This document shows, one piece after another, positions 36,299 through 49,163 of a DNA stretch of 64,000 bases. The stretch covers positions 20,327,203 through 20,391,202 of the forward strand of contig CM067062.1 of assembly GCA_033980235.1 (NCBI GenBank), given 5' to 3'. This DNA is from Diadema setosum (taxonomy: Eukaryota; Echinodermata; Echinoidea; Diadematoida; Diadematidae). A model generated the notes under the pieces. The model was given only the letters and a program-made list of their open reading frames with translations, did no database searches and had not been told where the DNA came from. Both the position numbers and the translations under genes were made by a program. Position 1 is the stretch's first letter, and every line of letters begins with the position of its first letter.

Positions 36299-36516
36299 AT
36301 GCCAACGGCCTAAAGGAGGTTGATCGCGTGAGGGCGCTGCAGAAATTTTACTTGGAATGCCTTCATAAGCATGAGCAATGTGCCTTCCCCGGGGATAACA
36401 CGAGGTACGGCAAGCTGCTCATGCGCCTCCCAAGTCTCCGTAGGGTTAGCGCCAGATCCGTAGAGCAGTTCTTCCGCTTGAAGCTAGAAGGAAGATCGAC
36501 GTTTACGATTTGGTGA
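36299..36516 (+). CDS. ERR-like nuclear receptor, exon 5: ligand-domain helices 9-11, truncated end
   Basis: Acceptor CTCTCTTTCATTCAG. G+AT gives Asp and the frame reads DANGLKEVDRVRALQKFYLE, then CLHKHEQCAFPGDNTRYGKL, then LMRLPSLRRVSARSVEQFFR and LKLEGRSTFTIW before TGA at 36514-36516. It aligns with ERR ...LQDLLHEALQDYE...[20 protein letters not shown] through KLQGK. After KLEG the frame departs from the family. The expected helix 11-12 end is present one frame over (next entry), so a single base is missing around 36487-36492. As read here the protein lacks AF-2 and totals 446 residues. Confidence 0.85.
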
Positions 36517-36542
36517 AGGAAATGATGAATTTTGGCATATAG
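36492..36542 (+). other. Out-of-frame AF-2 (helix 12) coding remnant
   Basis: From 36492 the sequence encodes KIDVYDLVKEMMNFGI and TAG (36540-36542). LVKEMM fits the AF-2 core pattern (two hydrophobics, x, Glu, two hydrophobics) and sits exactly where ERR has KVPMHKLFLEMLEAKV. It is in the -1 frame relative to the upstream coding. Confidence 0.85.
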
Positions 36543-36921
36543 ATCAAGAAAAGGATTCCGCAATGCGAACTCCTGCTCGAATTGAATTTATTTGGCGTTC
36601 TAAATGTTTTTCAGATTGCAAACATTATTTTGATCATGCGCAAAGTCACCTCAGATATCTTTTGATAAAGTATGGCCCCACAATAATTCAAATTTCATGT
36701 CATTGCAAGACTTTACATCCAAACGTGTGTCATAAATGTAAAAATAATCATTCGTACAAAAAGAAACATTTAATGATAGAATTTTATGTCCGGGAAATGA
36801 TTGGTATTCAGACTCAGAAATGTTTCTATTAATATTATTCTATTTGAAATGCACGTTATTTGGCTACATATATAGTCTCACTTTAATTTAGCTTTTGATC
36901 ATTATGAACCCTTTATATGAA

Positions 36922-36966
<45 letters not shown>

Positions 36967-37095
36967 AAGAACCCTCGCGTAATTCGTGGTGTTGACTTTT
37001 TGTCTGTTTTTGTGAGGCATTGTAATTTAGCTTCATGTTATTTCCCTTGGAATTTGCATACCTGTACATGAATATGGCGTCATGACTAAAACTTA
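36543..37095 (+). other. Probable 3' UTR/downstream of the receptor
   Basis: AT-rich, with (TA)n near 36922-36964. No well-placed AATAAA was found, so the transcript end is not set. Confidence 0.35.
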
Positions 37096-37560
37096 GTTGA
37101 ATTAAATTGAATTGAATTGAATTGAGTTTATTTCCACATGAAGCATTGAAACAACAGCATTATTCATAAAATTAGGAAATGCCGAACACACAAATGTAAT
37201 GATAGTGGAGGCAAATCACAGAAAGCACACAATAGTCAATGATATTCAAATAAAAACTTACAATATATGAAGAGTACAGTAAAAGGAAAGGAAGGAAATA
37301 TCTAACATCAATTTCATAGATTAAACTAAGTTTCAATTTCATCAAAAAAATTGTTTTTTTTTAAATAAAGTCTCTTGAATTGATTTAAAGACTTACTACA
37401 CATTGTTACAAAGGAATGGACCATGAGAATAGAAAATTGGGACATTTTAATACGATTGAATGTGGCGGATGGATATAAAGGGCATTTTTAGTATTGCAAT
37501 TATGAAATGATCAATTCCAAACATGTACTCTTTAAATCAGGCAAACAATTATTGTTACAC
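37095..37560 (-). mobile_element. Possible LINE 3' end in minus orientation
   Basis: A (TTGAA)n run followed by GAGTTTATTTCCACATGAAG is the reverse complement of the AATAAA plus short-repeat tails seen at LINE 3' ends. No coding sequence remains. Confidence 0.35.
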
Positions 37561-37617
37561 AATCTAATTTAGAAAGTAAGACCACTGTCAAATATTTGTA
37601 AATATGCACATTTGTAT

Positions 37618-37623
37618 TATATG

Positions 37624-37666
<43 letters not shown>

Positions 37667-37691
37667 AGTAGGTTGTCCACGTGTTGGCAAG

Positions 37692-37765
<74 letters not shown>
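37618..37765. repeat. (TA)n blocks
   Basis: Two long (TA)n runs separated by about 35 bases (TTGAGTAGGTTGTCCACGTG). Confidence 0.9.
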
Positions 37766-37767
<2 letters not shown>

Positions 37768-38129
37768 TTATGTGTGTTTTTTATTGTTTTTTTGGTTTTG
37801 TTTTTTGCAAGTTGCTTTTTCCAGTGTCTCATTAGGTTGATAATTTCACGTTATTTGTTAGTTTGTATCTGTCTCTGTTCTGTAGCTTACCTTTCTAAAA
37901 AAAAAAAAAAAAAACAGCATTCCGTAACAGCTTTATTATTGCATTTATAGTTTTGAGGCTAAATACTGTTATGTCTTTTCTTTCTATTTACACCTTATGA
38001 TTATATCTTTGATCATACCACTGTCGTAATCGCATGCACTTATACTCTTAGTTTGCACAGACATGACAATATTCGTTTTCTTTCATTTTGATCACCTTTT
38101 TAACAATCTGAAATGATAATGGACTACCA

Positions 38130-38640
38130 TCTTAGCACTGGTATCAAAATGCTAGAAAACGGGTAATCAAATGGTTAATGCCTTAGGCTGTTCAGATCTG
38201 TATCATTATGTTGTACGAGATAAGAATATCTGGATATTAAGTATGTAACACAATATGTGGCTCGGATATTCATCGATCGCTATATTTGGACAAGTTTGAA
38301 TTTTAACACATATATTGTTGTTGTCGTTGTTTTGCTTTGTTTTGTTTTGGTTTTTTTTTTTTTTGCTGATCCCCAAGTGATCCGATTTAATTTTGTATAA
38401 ATTGACCTATGAATTCACCGATTGTGAAACTATGACCTTGGCCCTGATATTAAAATGTTAGGAAAACGGATAATCAAAAGAAGATGTCTGAAGCTGTTCA
38501 GTTCTTTATCACGATGCTATATGAGAGAAGAATATATGGATATTATCTTAACGTATAAACCACAATATGTGACACGGACATTCATGATCGCTAGTTGGAC
38601 AAGTTTGAATTTTAAACAGGATATTGATTTTTCCTGCTCT
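38130..38640. repeat. Direct duplication, about 200 bp
   Basis: Sequence at 38140-38330 (GGTATCAAAATGCTAGAAAA... to GGACAAGTTTGAATTTTAA) recurs with about 15 percent change at 38435-38625. A phrase AATTCACCGATTGTGAAACT marks another unit at 38410 and 38872. Confidence 0.7.
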
Positions 38641-38653
38641 TCAGTTGATCTAA

Positions 38654-38860
38654 TATAGCAGAGCTGCCAAGTCTCCCTGATTCTGCAGGAATCTCCATGA
38701 AAATGTCAAAATCTGTTCATGTCTAAACAAGAGAATATTAAAATCTCACTGATTTTGGATTTATTTTCGCCCATTGAAATGCATGTTACACACAGATATC
38801 TCCCTGATTGCTGTGTGGAATCTCCCCGATTTGGATGTGGGAATGTTGGCAGACCTGATA
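38654..38860. mobile_element. MITE with CTGCCAAGTCTCCC-type termini
   Basis: CAGAGCTGCCAAGTCTCCCT at the left pairs with CAGGTCTGCCAACATTCCC (reverse complement of right). It interrupts the duplicated block above. Confidence 0.5.
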
Positions 38861-39676
38861 TAGTGACACATAAATTCACCGATTGTGAAACTCTGCAGCA
38901 AGATGTACTTCGATATGATTCCTGCACAGGAAATGGCAAAACAAAGTAATGCAGCAAGGTCGTTTGAAAATAGCACATTTAATTAAAAAAGAAAAGCGCT
39001 TTGGACAGGTTAACCTGTGGATCTGTTCAAAATATCAGCGAGATCAACTTAAACGAGCTTTTTTACACATTCTGTTGTAATTAATTATTTTGACTAGATA
39101 CCTGATGATTTTCGAAAAGTTGTGATAACGATGTGAAAAACAACAGGTAAGACACTTAGGACGGGTGATACTTACGCTAAAAAATAAAAAATTAAAATGC
39201 TAATGTTGCTGTTACAATATACATATTGTATATAATTTGTGGTTTTCGTGTAAATGCAATCCGCATCACAAAACTTTAAACGACACTTCTGTCTCAGTGT
39301 CCATTCTGTATGTCCTGAACCTTGTGCGTTTGATGTGGGTGCACATCATTGTTCACACGAAGCTTAGCGCTATTAATCCCCCCCACGTCTTCTCTGACTA
39401 CATTCTGCACTCCGCAACACAAGTGATGGCCAGGAGATAATTACTATAAAGGCTAGTCTGTCTTTAGCGAAAATGCCTCTTGTTTATACGAAAGTAAGAG
39501 TGATGTAATATTATGCAACTCATGATTAGAATGGACTCATTAACGTACATTTGCAACAATAGAGCCTATCCTGCTGTGAGCATCCATAAAGCCTGGGGTC
39601 TGAAAAAAATTACTGTCCGTCAAATCTGGGAGTATTGTTCTGAGAAGAATCACCCGGAAACAATGTGTACAATACC
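38861..39676. other. Intergenic, nothing recognised
   Basis: No coding or repeat signal beyond the duplicated phrase near 38872. Confidence 0.3.
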
Positions 39677-40055
39677 TTAAAGGCACAGTTTACCATTGGG
39701 AGCAGTGATTTTAAAAATGATCAAGTTATCACATTTGATGCATAATTATGTGTAGGTCAGTTGTATCACAAAACATCATACCATATAAAAGTTTCGCAAT
39801 AAAACCTAAAATATAAGGAGATATTACTATTTTTCTCACTAAACCATAACTGTAGACGATTAAGTCTAGAAAAAGTGTGTTTTTTTTCCAACAATAATAG
39901 TTCACATTTTGTATAATTGGCGATACTTAACTTTCATTATTCTAATTACTATTTTTACATTGGTTGTTTCTACCCCTAACCCATATTTTAGAACTATTTT
40001 GAAGCACTAAAGCTGGGTTTTTGTTTCATCTGCAAATGGTAAACAGTGCCTTTAA
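39677..40055. mobile_element. TTAA-type MITE, copy 1
   Basis: TTAAAGGCACAGTTTACCAT at the left; the right end in reverse complement is TTAAAGGCACTGTTTACCAT, one change in twenty. The inside matches the element at 57986-58352 over its length. TTAA at both ends suggests a piggyBac-like origin. Confidence 0.85.
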
Positions 40056-43015
40056 GCGGCGTGATGCAGATAAAGTTTAAGAAGAAAAAAAAATCTCTAC
40101 TACGCTATGTGTAAAAGGAAAACAAGATAACACCATGAAATAAATTCGCACAATGTCATGTGCGCACTCGATTGTCGTACGTGATTTTGTTCCACTGGCT
40201 TTTGATATTACCGAAGTTATCAGAGTTGAGACGTAATGGTAGATGTTAGTCAGGTGTATAATCTATGACGTTGTTGGTAATATGAAAGTGAATGAGCATC
40301 AATGAGGCGGGTGTAATGTGGATTTGAATAAAAATGTTTTTTTTTTTCTTTTTTTATGCAATTTACACAAAGGTTACCATAATGTTTAAAAACATGAATG
40401 CAATCATCACTTTACGCATGTTCATGATTTTCACTCACCCTCCACCACAAACGCACACACACATGAACACACACACATAGTTGTTCATTTGTTTCATATA
40501 TAGGCCCTATCTGATGATAAGATGATGCAACGAAGTATTGCCAACATAAATACACACTCAAAAGCCGTGCTTTAGAAAAAAAGCAATAGTTCGGTGGTAA
40601 TATACATCTTTCAATTAAAAATGTAAAGCAAAACCAGCCTACGTCGTTTCGTTGCTAATTTCCTTTCCTCTCCTCGACTTTTCAACATTTTTTCCTTTAT
40701 TTCCCTTATCAATCGTATGTGGGCATGTTCTTTTTCTTCAAAAATACAAATATCATTCATTTGATCAATATTACACAATGGTTTATTAGTTGTCCTTTTC
40801 CAATACAGTATCCTGTATTTTGATATATGTGAACAGATTGCCAATCTCAATAATTGTGCATCTGAGGTTAAACAAAAATTTGACAGGGCAAATTCCGAAG
40901 ATTATTAACTTTTTCGCAAGAAAAAAATGTTCATAAATTTCAACCTCTAAAACGTAGTGACAAAACTTACATTGATTGTCTCCTGTAAACCAAAGAGACA
41001 TCTTTTGTGCATATCATAAAATATTTTATATTGAAATTCGTGACGTAACTTGCAATCGACAGTAGACTTCCGCGGGCTAAGAAAAATCAATCTTATGTCT
41101 ATTTCCTTTAAGATTATATAAAAAAAAACTTTTTTTTTTGTAAAATGCTGATGTTTCAATTCAATCCCTCATCATGCGTTATACAACAGTTTTGAAGTTA
41201 TACCCTTTATATGATATTTTGCAAAGAAAATGTGTTGTTCTTTAATTGCGTATTCCCCATATTCAGGTTTCGTTTCTCAGTTGGCTGATCAACTGACTTA
41301 ATTGATGACAATGAATTATTGATTGATTGGCTGAAAAGGGAATGTACTGCCCGCAAGTGTACAGTACAAGTCACGTGACAGTAGGGCATCAGTATGGTCA
41401 TAAAAGTATCACGTAGTGAATCAGTTAACAAGTCTTAATGTCCAAATTCCTAATGTATACATGGTAGAAAAAGAGTCCGAAAACGTACATACATAACTGA
41501 TACAGTACACAAGGCCGGCTGAGGGTTTCCTTCTTAAATCTATCTTGGAAGTAGTTCAATAAAGTATATCAATCTTTCTTGTCATGGCCGGAATCTCCCT
41601 TTACATTCTTCGTAAACTAAAAAATTAACACTGTGAAATAACCGACACAAAACAATTATAATCGCAAGATTCGAATTTGAGTTGCAAAAACTATCCTCGT
41701 ATGATACGCGCATTGGCAGAGAAGAAACGTTGGTTACTTTTAGGCCATCATTGTTGTTTGACAGTTAAAACGGTCTATATGATGAATGAATAGATCTATC
41801 TATTTATTTAACTATATATATATATATTGTTTACACACCTCACAAAAAGTACTTAACCACATTGTATTTTGATCATAGCTCAAATATTGGATGTTGTATT
41901 GGAAACTTTGAACAGAGTTTGGAAGAAAATTTAATTTCAAACATTTTAACACTTTATTTACTGAAATCGAATGAAGAATGTGAACATACAGTAATGTAGA
42001 TTCATATGCAAATACCCGAAAATAAAAGTTTCAGCAATGCCTGTAAGCTACTCACGTGCTCATTGGTACAAGTTAAATGATCTTTCTTTCTGTTCTCAGT
42101 TGGTTAGGCACTTCACTCGTTTTCAAAGCGACATTTGAACTAACGTTTACATGAACTAATTGTAAATTGGCTTTTAGGGCTCGCTGCACCTTTTATTTTG
42201 GGGGTATTTGTATACAAATCGCAATTTTTTATTCGATATGCTAGCGCGCAACACACACACACAGACGTACACACATACATTTATATCGCTTGTTTAAAAG
42301 GGGTGACAACAAGACATGATCGCACTTTGTATGGTCTATAATTGATATGAAAATACCGCTTAACAAAATACCGTTTACACATTTTATTTTGCTCGCAGTC
42401 GACTACATTATCATACATGTGTGTAGGCCTATATCAGTTACAATGAATGTATGTTTTCGTGCACGTACCGTGTATGCGTTAATATGTAAACGCATTCAAT
42501 GCGATTCAATTCTACTTTATTACCATCCAACAAAAGGTACATGGGATTACATGATACAAAGTAAGTACACATAAGAACTCATCTTGTTTAACAATATTTA
42601 TGAGAAGTACAATTTATAAAGTACTATACAAGATATTGATATGGTTATAGTTAAAGTTAGTTATGTATAACTCTAATGAGAGAAACAATACATACTTGGC
42701 AATAACATATACATGCAAGATTTATCTATAGTAGTAAATGGTTAGATTATTTGATAACTATACAAGTGAAATAAAAGCCTATGGCAAATAAATTGTAAAC
42801 ACACTGCATCCACGCGTTTAATTCCCAAGTCTTTAGAAGTGTTTACAAGATAAATTGATGTAAAGGTAACAATTATGTTCATGGTTATAGGTATACATGA
42901 ATATATACCGCATACTAAATGATTGTCATATTATCTTCTTTCAAAATATATAAATTGTTAATGAAACATAATTATATCATGCAGATATAAGTATCCAGGC
43001 AATGACATACCAGAT

Positions 43016-43057
<42 letters not shown>

Positions 43058-45432
43058 GATGTTTGTAGTCCGCGTGTTGGTACCAGTACAGAAAAGATGA
43101 CGAAGTAGGGTAGTAATGCATTTCAGTCCAACAGTGCTATTTATTCAGACCAAATTTTCGACGCATACATACGTCTCCCTCAGGGTCGACATGAACAATT
43201 ATATAAATAGGTGAAAAGGGAATCTATGAAAAAAAATGGAAGATGAATATTGATGATGGAATCTATACATGAAATGACGGCACTGCAGTACAATGTGAAT
43301 GTCTAGAATCACCCAGGAACATGTTACAATACCACTATAACAAAATTAGTAACATACTAAATGACTACATTTCCTATGTATATTTCATGATTGATCTGTT
43401 CGTGTAATATTTCAGTTCTTCCCAGCAGTAACAGTATTGAATTCTATTCACTTTAGATGATAGGAATTACACAAACAATTCAAAGCAATATCTTATATTT
43501 CTTCATTATTTTGTACACGCTTATTGAAAGTGCACCTGTATCAAATACTAGTATATTCATAAAACATAATACATTCAAAATGGTTTCATTTGCAGGTATG
43601 ATAGAAAAAGTGATGGAAAATACTGAACAACAACTACTTGAATAGCGTTTTTTTTTTCTCGATTTCATATGTTGGTATTGGGAGAAAGAACTTATTTTCG
43701 AATAACAAGCATCAAGATAAAATAAGATTATACACAAATCATTAACTACTTTGCATTAATTTTGTGAATAAGTATGAGATTAAAAGATCTTGACATCATA
43801 CACTATTCAGGCTTTCTCGAGTACCATCTTACCACTTAGCTAGCTTTAACCGCCTTACAAATTGTTACAGACCATATTACTTAGCGATTTTTTTTTTGTC
43901 TTCTTGTGTTCCTACAGTACTGGTCCCTTAAAAATCGACTTTGTGGTATATTTCTATTACATCTTTCCAGTCATATAAACTCAATTCAGAACACGACACT
44001 TAATATATTAGTTCAAATAAAGTCGAAATTTTCAACGAGGCCGAAGATTGTTATATTATAACGTAACACCTGCTGTGCATAATTCAAAAGATTAAAAAAA
44101 ATATATCTTTATGACACCAAACTACCAGTATATAGGAAAATGAAGAATAATATATATACGCGAAAGCCGAAATTAGAATTATACAAAAAGATTTATACCG
44201 TTGCCTAGCTTTCTGTCATGACTATATGGAGAAAATTTACGGTGCACTATTTTGCCTTTCTTTCCTGTGAATGCAAAAATTGCAAGCATGTCAAGTTATA
44301 TTGATGACGTCATATCCAACAACTGTATTTCGGAAATAATCCTTTACAATTTCTATTATTCATTTTTTTTTTTAAATAAAATACTTATAAATGCAAATAA
44401 TCACAAAGCAGCTGGAGAATTGGAGCACAACTGTTCAACATCCTTTTAAATTCGTTATACTTGAATGCAGCAAACGCCTTGGGATTGATTTACTTTGTGA
44501 TATCCACGTGTAGTTTGCCACAATCACCGCAGATGTCTCCCCCCCCCCCCCCCCCCCCCCGCGCGCATCAGAGGACTTTTCCATGCGGGGAAGAGCGTCG
44601 ATGAGAAAACGGAGAAGTGCACGGAATAGATTATTAATTTTCACATGTACTTAATAGAATGTGCCGACACCAAGGCACGCTACTGAAGGCCAGAATGCCC
44701 GCCTTGGGGTCAGACAAAGAAAGAAGAAAACCGAAACACCGCTACCAACAACAAACTTCTCTAAAATCCGACAAACACAAAACGACGAATTAATAACACG
44801 CTGAACGATAACACTTTCCACGATGCATGGACCTCCCAGTTTAGGGCCGGACAAAGAATGGTTGAAAAGTGGCAGGTTCAGGTTCAGGAAACTATGGGGA
44901 AATACGAGACAACACCAGTCACATTTTTGGTCCTGTAAAGCATATACAAAATGTACAACTAAAGGATTCTCACAGATTTGCATCTTTTGTCGCCTTCGAC
45001 TAGATAATTTCGGTGAAGTAGAAGATAAAAGAACATAAGCGCATTGCTAATCGTTTTCAGTAGTTGATAGACGCCTAAAAGCTATATGTAGGTCTACAGG
45101 CTATTAAACAGGGAGGTGAGACTCACCTCTCTGCTATTATATAAGGATACAGACGACCTTCTTGAAAAGAAAGGGTTTATCTGAAGTTCTGAGACATAAT
45201 GTGGATTGATGGCTGATGTAGTTTCCACAATGTTAATTCATGATACTGCTACTGTAATTCAAGGGGCAAAGACTGCTTCTTCATCACACAAACACATATT
45301 TCATTAATCACGATACAGTAATCTAACAAGTTTGTTTACATCAGTTGCTATGTGATAAGAATACCTCACGTCATGTCTACAAATGAGTAGCGGATGCAAA
45401 TAAGGATAAAGCACAGTCATGTATGGACTCAC
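40056..45432. other. Region between the receptor and the last XDH exon found
   Basis: Holds a (TA)n run at 43018-43054, a Penelope-like flank phrase near 43150-43195 (TTTTCGACGCATACATACGT), a possible minus-orientation LINE tail near 42490, and a C run at 44538-44560. The final short XDH exon (about 15-20 codons) should lie here but could not be picked out. Otherwise nothing recognised. Confidence 0.4.
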
Positions 45433-45600
45433 CCTCTTGGTGAACTTGTCCTCGCACGCTAGCCTGATTCGTTCCGCTACGGCTGGCGAGTCGAGCCGGA
45501 AATTCCCCGTCAGCCCTTCCTCTGCTCTGGCTGCCTTGATGGCGTCTTTGATGGCGAAAAACACCGTGGATCCCAGGAAGAGAGGCGGCTCCCCAATGGC
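45433..45600 (-). CDS. XDH: XDH-like enzyme, last exon found: C-terminal Moco domain with catalytic Glu
   Basis: 56 codons, phase 0, between CCCCCAAG and AAGAGG|GTGAGT. Reads [40 protein letters not shown] and [16 protein letters not shown]. Joined to the previous exon it restores KAIGEPPLF, whose Glu is the catalytic base (Glu1261 in bovine XDH). The family ends some 15-20 residues later, so one short exon is still missing downstream. Confidence 0.92.
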
Positions 45601-46875
45601 CTTGGGGGAGATTTTCAATCGTAACATCAAGCAATATTTTGAAATAATATGTCTGTATCATTTTAATCCAAACAATAGGTCACAGGGCCGCCGGAGTTCA
45701 GGCACTTAATTTAGCTTGATTGTTTATCTGTGTTCCTTTAATTTTAAGAAGCACCAATATCAAGAACATTTTTTTTTTGGTGATGTCTGATGTTTGGAAG
45801 AAATTTAATATGTATTCGGTTTGTATAACATCACAATAACATGATTGTATGTTCATTTTGTATTTCCAGAAAAGACGCGTTAGTTCAATCAATTGCCACT
45901 TCTCTCTTGTTTACGATGTCAATTTTGTACAAATTCAGATTTTATTGACTAATGAGGTATTTTTTTATGCTACATTCTCTATATTGAAGGCGTAGGCAAA
46001 AAGTTTAGTGTTCATACGTGATAATTTTTTATTCATCCAATGATTCTTGTAATCGAATGATTGTCAGGCTATTTTCAGTTCTCGTCTCATTCTCTACTTA
46101 CCTCTTTCACGTACGCACGTGTCAAGATAGTGATGCAATAAAGAAGTAAAGGAAGTGTGCACATAACATGATAGTCCGCCATGTTTTCAATAATTATTGA
46201 GAGAGAACACGTTTTAAAAATGTTCTTTCAGAATATTATGGTAAAGTCGCCAAATTCCAGAGTTACAGCCTTTTCTGTGGTACATTGAATTAATACAAGA
46301 CTTGCAAAATTACAACCAAAACAAAGCACGTAACTGCAATGAAAACAGCAAATCAGCGTTCAGGATTTTCGCTTATTACCAAGTTTATGTGCAAACAATG
46401 TCAGCAATGCTACAGTAGGTTTGCAAGCCATGCCCTGAGGGCACCCTTACAGTTTCCCCATGATAATGTCATGTAGAGATTGAAACATGCAGGCATCAGT
46501 CTACTATTCATGCTAAATGCATATCACATTCTCTTTCCATTAGGTCATTTGACAATGTTTGATGCGAAATCGTGCCGTCGCAGATTTCATATAATGGCTT
46601 TTGGAATTAACGATTCAACACCCTGGATTGTCAGAGACGAATTGTAAGAAATTCGCTTGAATGACCAGTTTCATTTTAATTCGACGCTTGATCGAAATGC
46701 AGATCTGGGGGGCACTTCATGAATCATTGCTTGCTCTCAGCTAATCAGATGCAAGGATTTCAGTAACTTCATTAAATGCCCCTGAATATTCGGCAAGTTT
46801 CAAATTATGAATGTACATTAGAACTGAGAGACCGGTTGAACTCAAGAGTGTAGGAGTTCGACGTCATATGCTTAC
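45601..46875. other. XDH intron, nothing recognised
   Basis: AT-rich intron sequence without a clear element. Confidence 0.35.
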
Positions 46876-47064
46876 TTTGGAGGAGCAAATATTTGCCGGA
46901 TTCGGCACGCCCTTGAGGAGTGTCACGTTGAACTCGACAGGAATACTCCCAAAACCCGGAATCTTGTAATAACCAGGTCCAGTGGTCAGCAGCTTCCCCT
47001 GAGGCGTCCAGCGGAGATCCTCCAGTACGAAGAGACCGTAACCTTGCATAAAGCCACCTTCAAT
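46876..47064 (-). CDS. XDH: XDH-like enzyme exon: Moco domain
   Basis: 63 codons, phase 0. [20 protein letters not shown], then [20 protein letters not shown], then [20 protein letters not shown]. The FGSIP.EF segment is XDH-type; aldehyde oxidases usually differ here. Acceptor TTTTTTCAG, donor AAA|GTAAGC. Confidence 0.93.
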
Positions 47065-47285
47065 CTGAAAAAAATATACCAAAATAATTTACATACTTTT
47101 CTGCAACATACAGGCCTGAACAAGGCATGAAGGCATGCTTAGGAGAATATTCATACTAATATAAATTCTCGAATTAATTCTTGAAGTGAAAGCTGAATGA
47201 GAACTAATGCGAAACACATGAATAGATTCATCTATAATTATTTACAAGACAGGGGAAATAACAAACAAAATTTATATTTCATTAC

Positions 47286-47466
47286 CTGACCGATGTCGAC
47301 GGCAGGGTTGATGCTCTGTCCAACGTCGAAAACGATGTCGGTCTTCAGCACGCGATGGTCTCCTGTCAGGCAGTCGATCTCGACTTCCGACACGCCGGCA
47401 CCGTAGCAGACGTAGAGCCACTTCTTTCCTTTCTGTGTCGACAGGTCGTATGAAACCTCGGGGGTC
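47286..47466 (-). CDS. XDH: XDH-like enzyme exon: Moco-binding segment
   Basis: Completes a Lys codon, then TPEVSYDLSTQKGKKWLYVC, YGAGVSEVEIDCLTGDHRVL and KTDIVFDVGQSINPAVDIGQ. EVEIDCLTGD and D.G.S.NPA.DIGQ are invariant cofactor-domain motifs of the xanthine oxidase family. Confidence 0.93.
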
Positions 47467-48040
47467 CTGGTATAGGAAAGCAATGAGCCTCTGAATCCAT
47501 TTATAATGCCCCGTTTCTTATGTTCACCCGAATAAAGGCTCATAAAACATTATCACTTCAATTATCGTCCACACAATAATGGTATAAGAAGAAGACAGAG
47601 CCAAACAAAGATAAGACCAATTAAAGCAGAAAGGGTTGCCATACATAGCGAATAATATAATCATCAAAAACTTCATTCCACAATTAGCGGGGAGGTAGGA
47701 GAGTCACTCTCCACCACCTCTCTGGTCAAAGTGACTAAGATGAAACTGGTATACACATCAGAATGGCCTGATTATATCCTGAATGTCCTACAAAAAAAAA
47801 AAAAAACGAATCGAGGATCAGGTCTCCTAAATGTCCCCTTGAAAACGGAAACCAGACAAATACTATAATGATCATCATGATGACCATTGTGTTCAAAATA
47901 AAGCAATGAAGCGCCATCCAAAGATAAACAAGATAATCAATACGTCAGTCAAGAGTCATCAATAATCAATAATCAATACAAGGACTAGACAAGGAACTTT
48001 AGACAAGGAAAATTGCGAAGAAATCTTTTAAGGCTTCCGT

Positions 48041-48185
48041 GGCGGTAGAACGTTGGGTGGTAGAAGGCCTACTGATACACCACGTATTCTTTCTTAGGTA
48101 TTTATGTGGCACTAAAAAGGGCCTACCCAGTTCCGACGTTTCGACAAGCATGTCCTCTTAAAAAGGGCAGGAACATGCTGCAATG
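48041..48185. repeat. Possible Penelope-like flank in XDH intron
   Basis: CCGACGTTTCGACAAGCATG with CCTCTTAAAAAGGGCAGGAA resembles phrases flanking Penelope-type elements; a similar phrase occurs near 43155. No protein part is present. Confidence 0.25.
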
Positions 48186-48287
48186 GAATGAAAATAATGT
48201 CTAATATCTATCATAGTCTATGCTTACTGCTGTAACAGTATACGGTTGTATGTTTATAACGTTCAGATCAAACATGGTTCCACTCAC

Positions 48288-48340
48288 TTGTAATAGCCAG
48301 TCGAAGAAAGACTGACTCTGTTAGTGTAAGCCTCAGCAAC
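48288..48340 (-). CDS. XDH: XDH-like enzyme exon (short)
   Basis: VAEAYTNRVSLSSTGYY plus two bases; VSLSSTG matches the family VSLSATG. Phases fit both neighbours. Confidence 0.9.
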
Positions 48341-49088
48341 CTTTAATGACAAACAAAAGACTTGTAGCAATCATGGCAATTGAGGATTATATAGACAATA
48401 CAGCCTTTGCGTTCTTATCTCCACAGTGATTTGCTTAACTATCAAGTCTTGAACAATTTTCTTCTACTATCATTGTCCTCTTGTCATCAATATATTTGCA
48501 CCTTTTGATTTCTTTGCATTTTTTTTTTAATACTCTAGACCGCTTCGATGCTTGAGTGATGGTCACTAAATCTGTACAAAGAACAAACTTACATCAACAT
48601 TTACGAGAGAAAATATGACTCTTATAATATCTTCCAATAACAAATTTAGCAAGCGATCTAGAGTGTATTGACAAATTTGCCATGGGAACATAAACAAAAA
48701 TCATATTTGAACACTTAAGAGCTCAAATGAACATAGATTCCACAAAACACCATCGATGAAAAGCAATTACCAAATAATCATCAACAGCACCGCACCAGAT
48801 TGACAGAGATACACATTGACCATTCTCCAGGTCTTGGGATTTGATGGACTAAATGTTTTAGACATTGCTCAAAGCTGTGACCCAGAGGATCGTTTCGTTT
48901 TGCATGCAATAATAAAGAACAGACATATACAATGTGAGAAATAGGTATTGATATATTTCAACAGTAACACCAGAATTATACTTCAAGTGAGTTTAAACTG
49001 AACATATGGAAACATTTTGCTTGTATGCTCATAGAATATTCGCGAGATCATAGTCACACCCAGACTAAGACTCGTATAATACGCTCAC
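48341..49088. other. XDH intron, nothing recognised
   Basis: No element or coding signal. Confidence 0.3.
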
Positions 49089-49163
49089 CCATTCGTCCCA
49101 TGTTCCTTTTGGGTTAGAATACATGAAAGGTTCCAACCTCTGTCGAAGAATCTGACAGGCATT
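49089..49163 (-). CDS. XDH: XDH-like enzyme exon (short)
   Basis: NACQILRQRLEPFMYSNPKG followed by TWDEW, 25 codons, phase 0. Acceptor TTTTTTCAG, donor TGG|GTGAGC. Matches the family ACQTILKRLEP...W..W block. Confidence 0.92.

Noticed and set aside
44651..44690. Candidate terminal XDH exon containing a Pro-Trp pair
   Set aside because: In the required phase the exon would begin with a stop or give residues unlike the family C-terminus.
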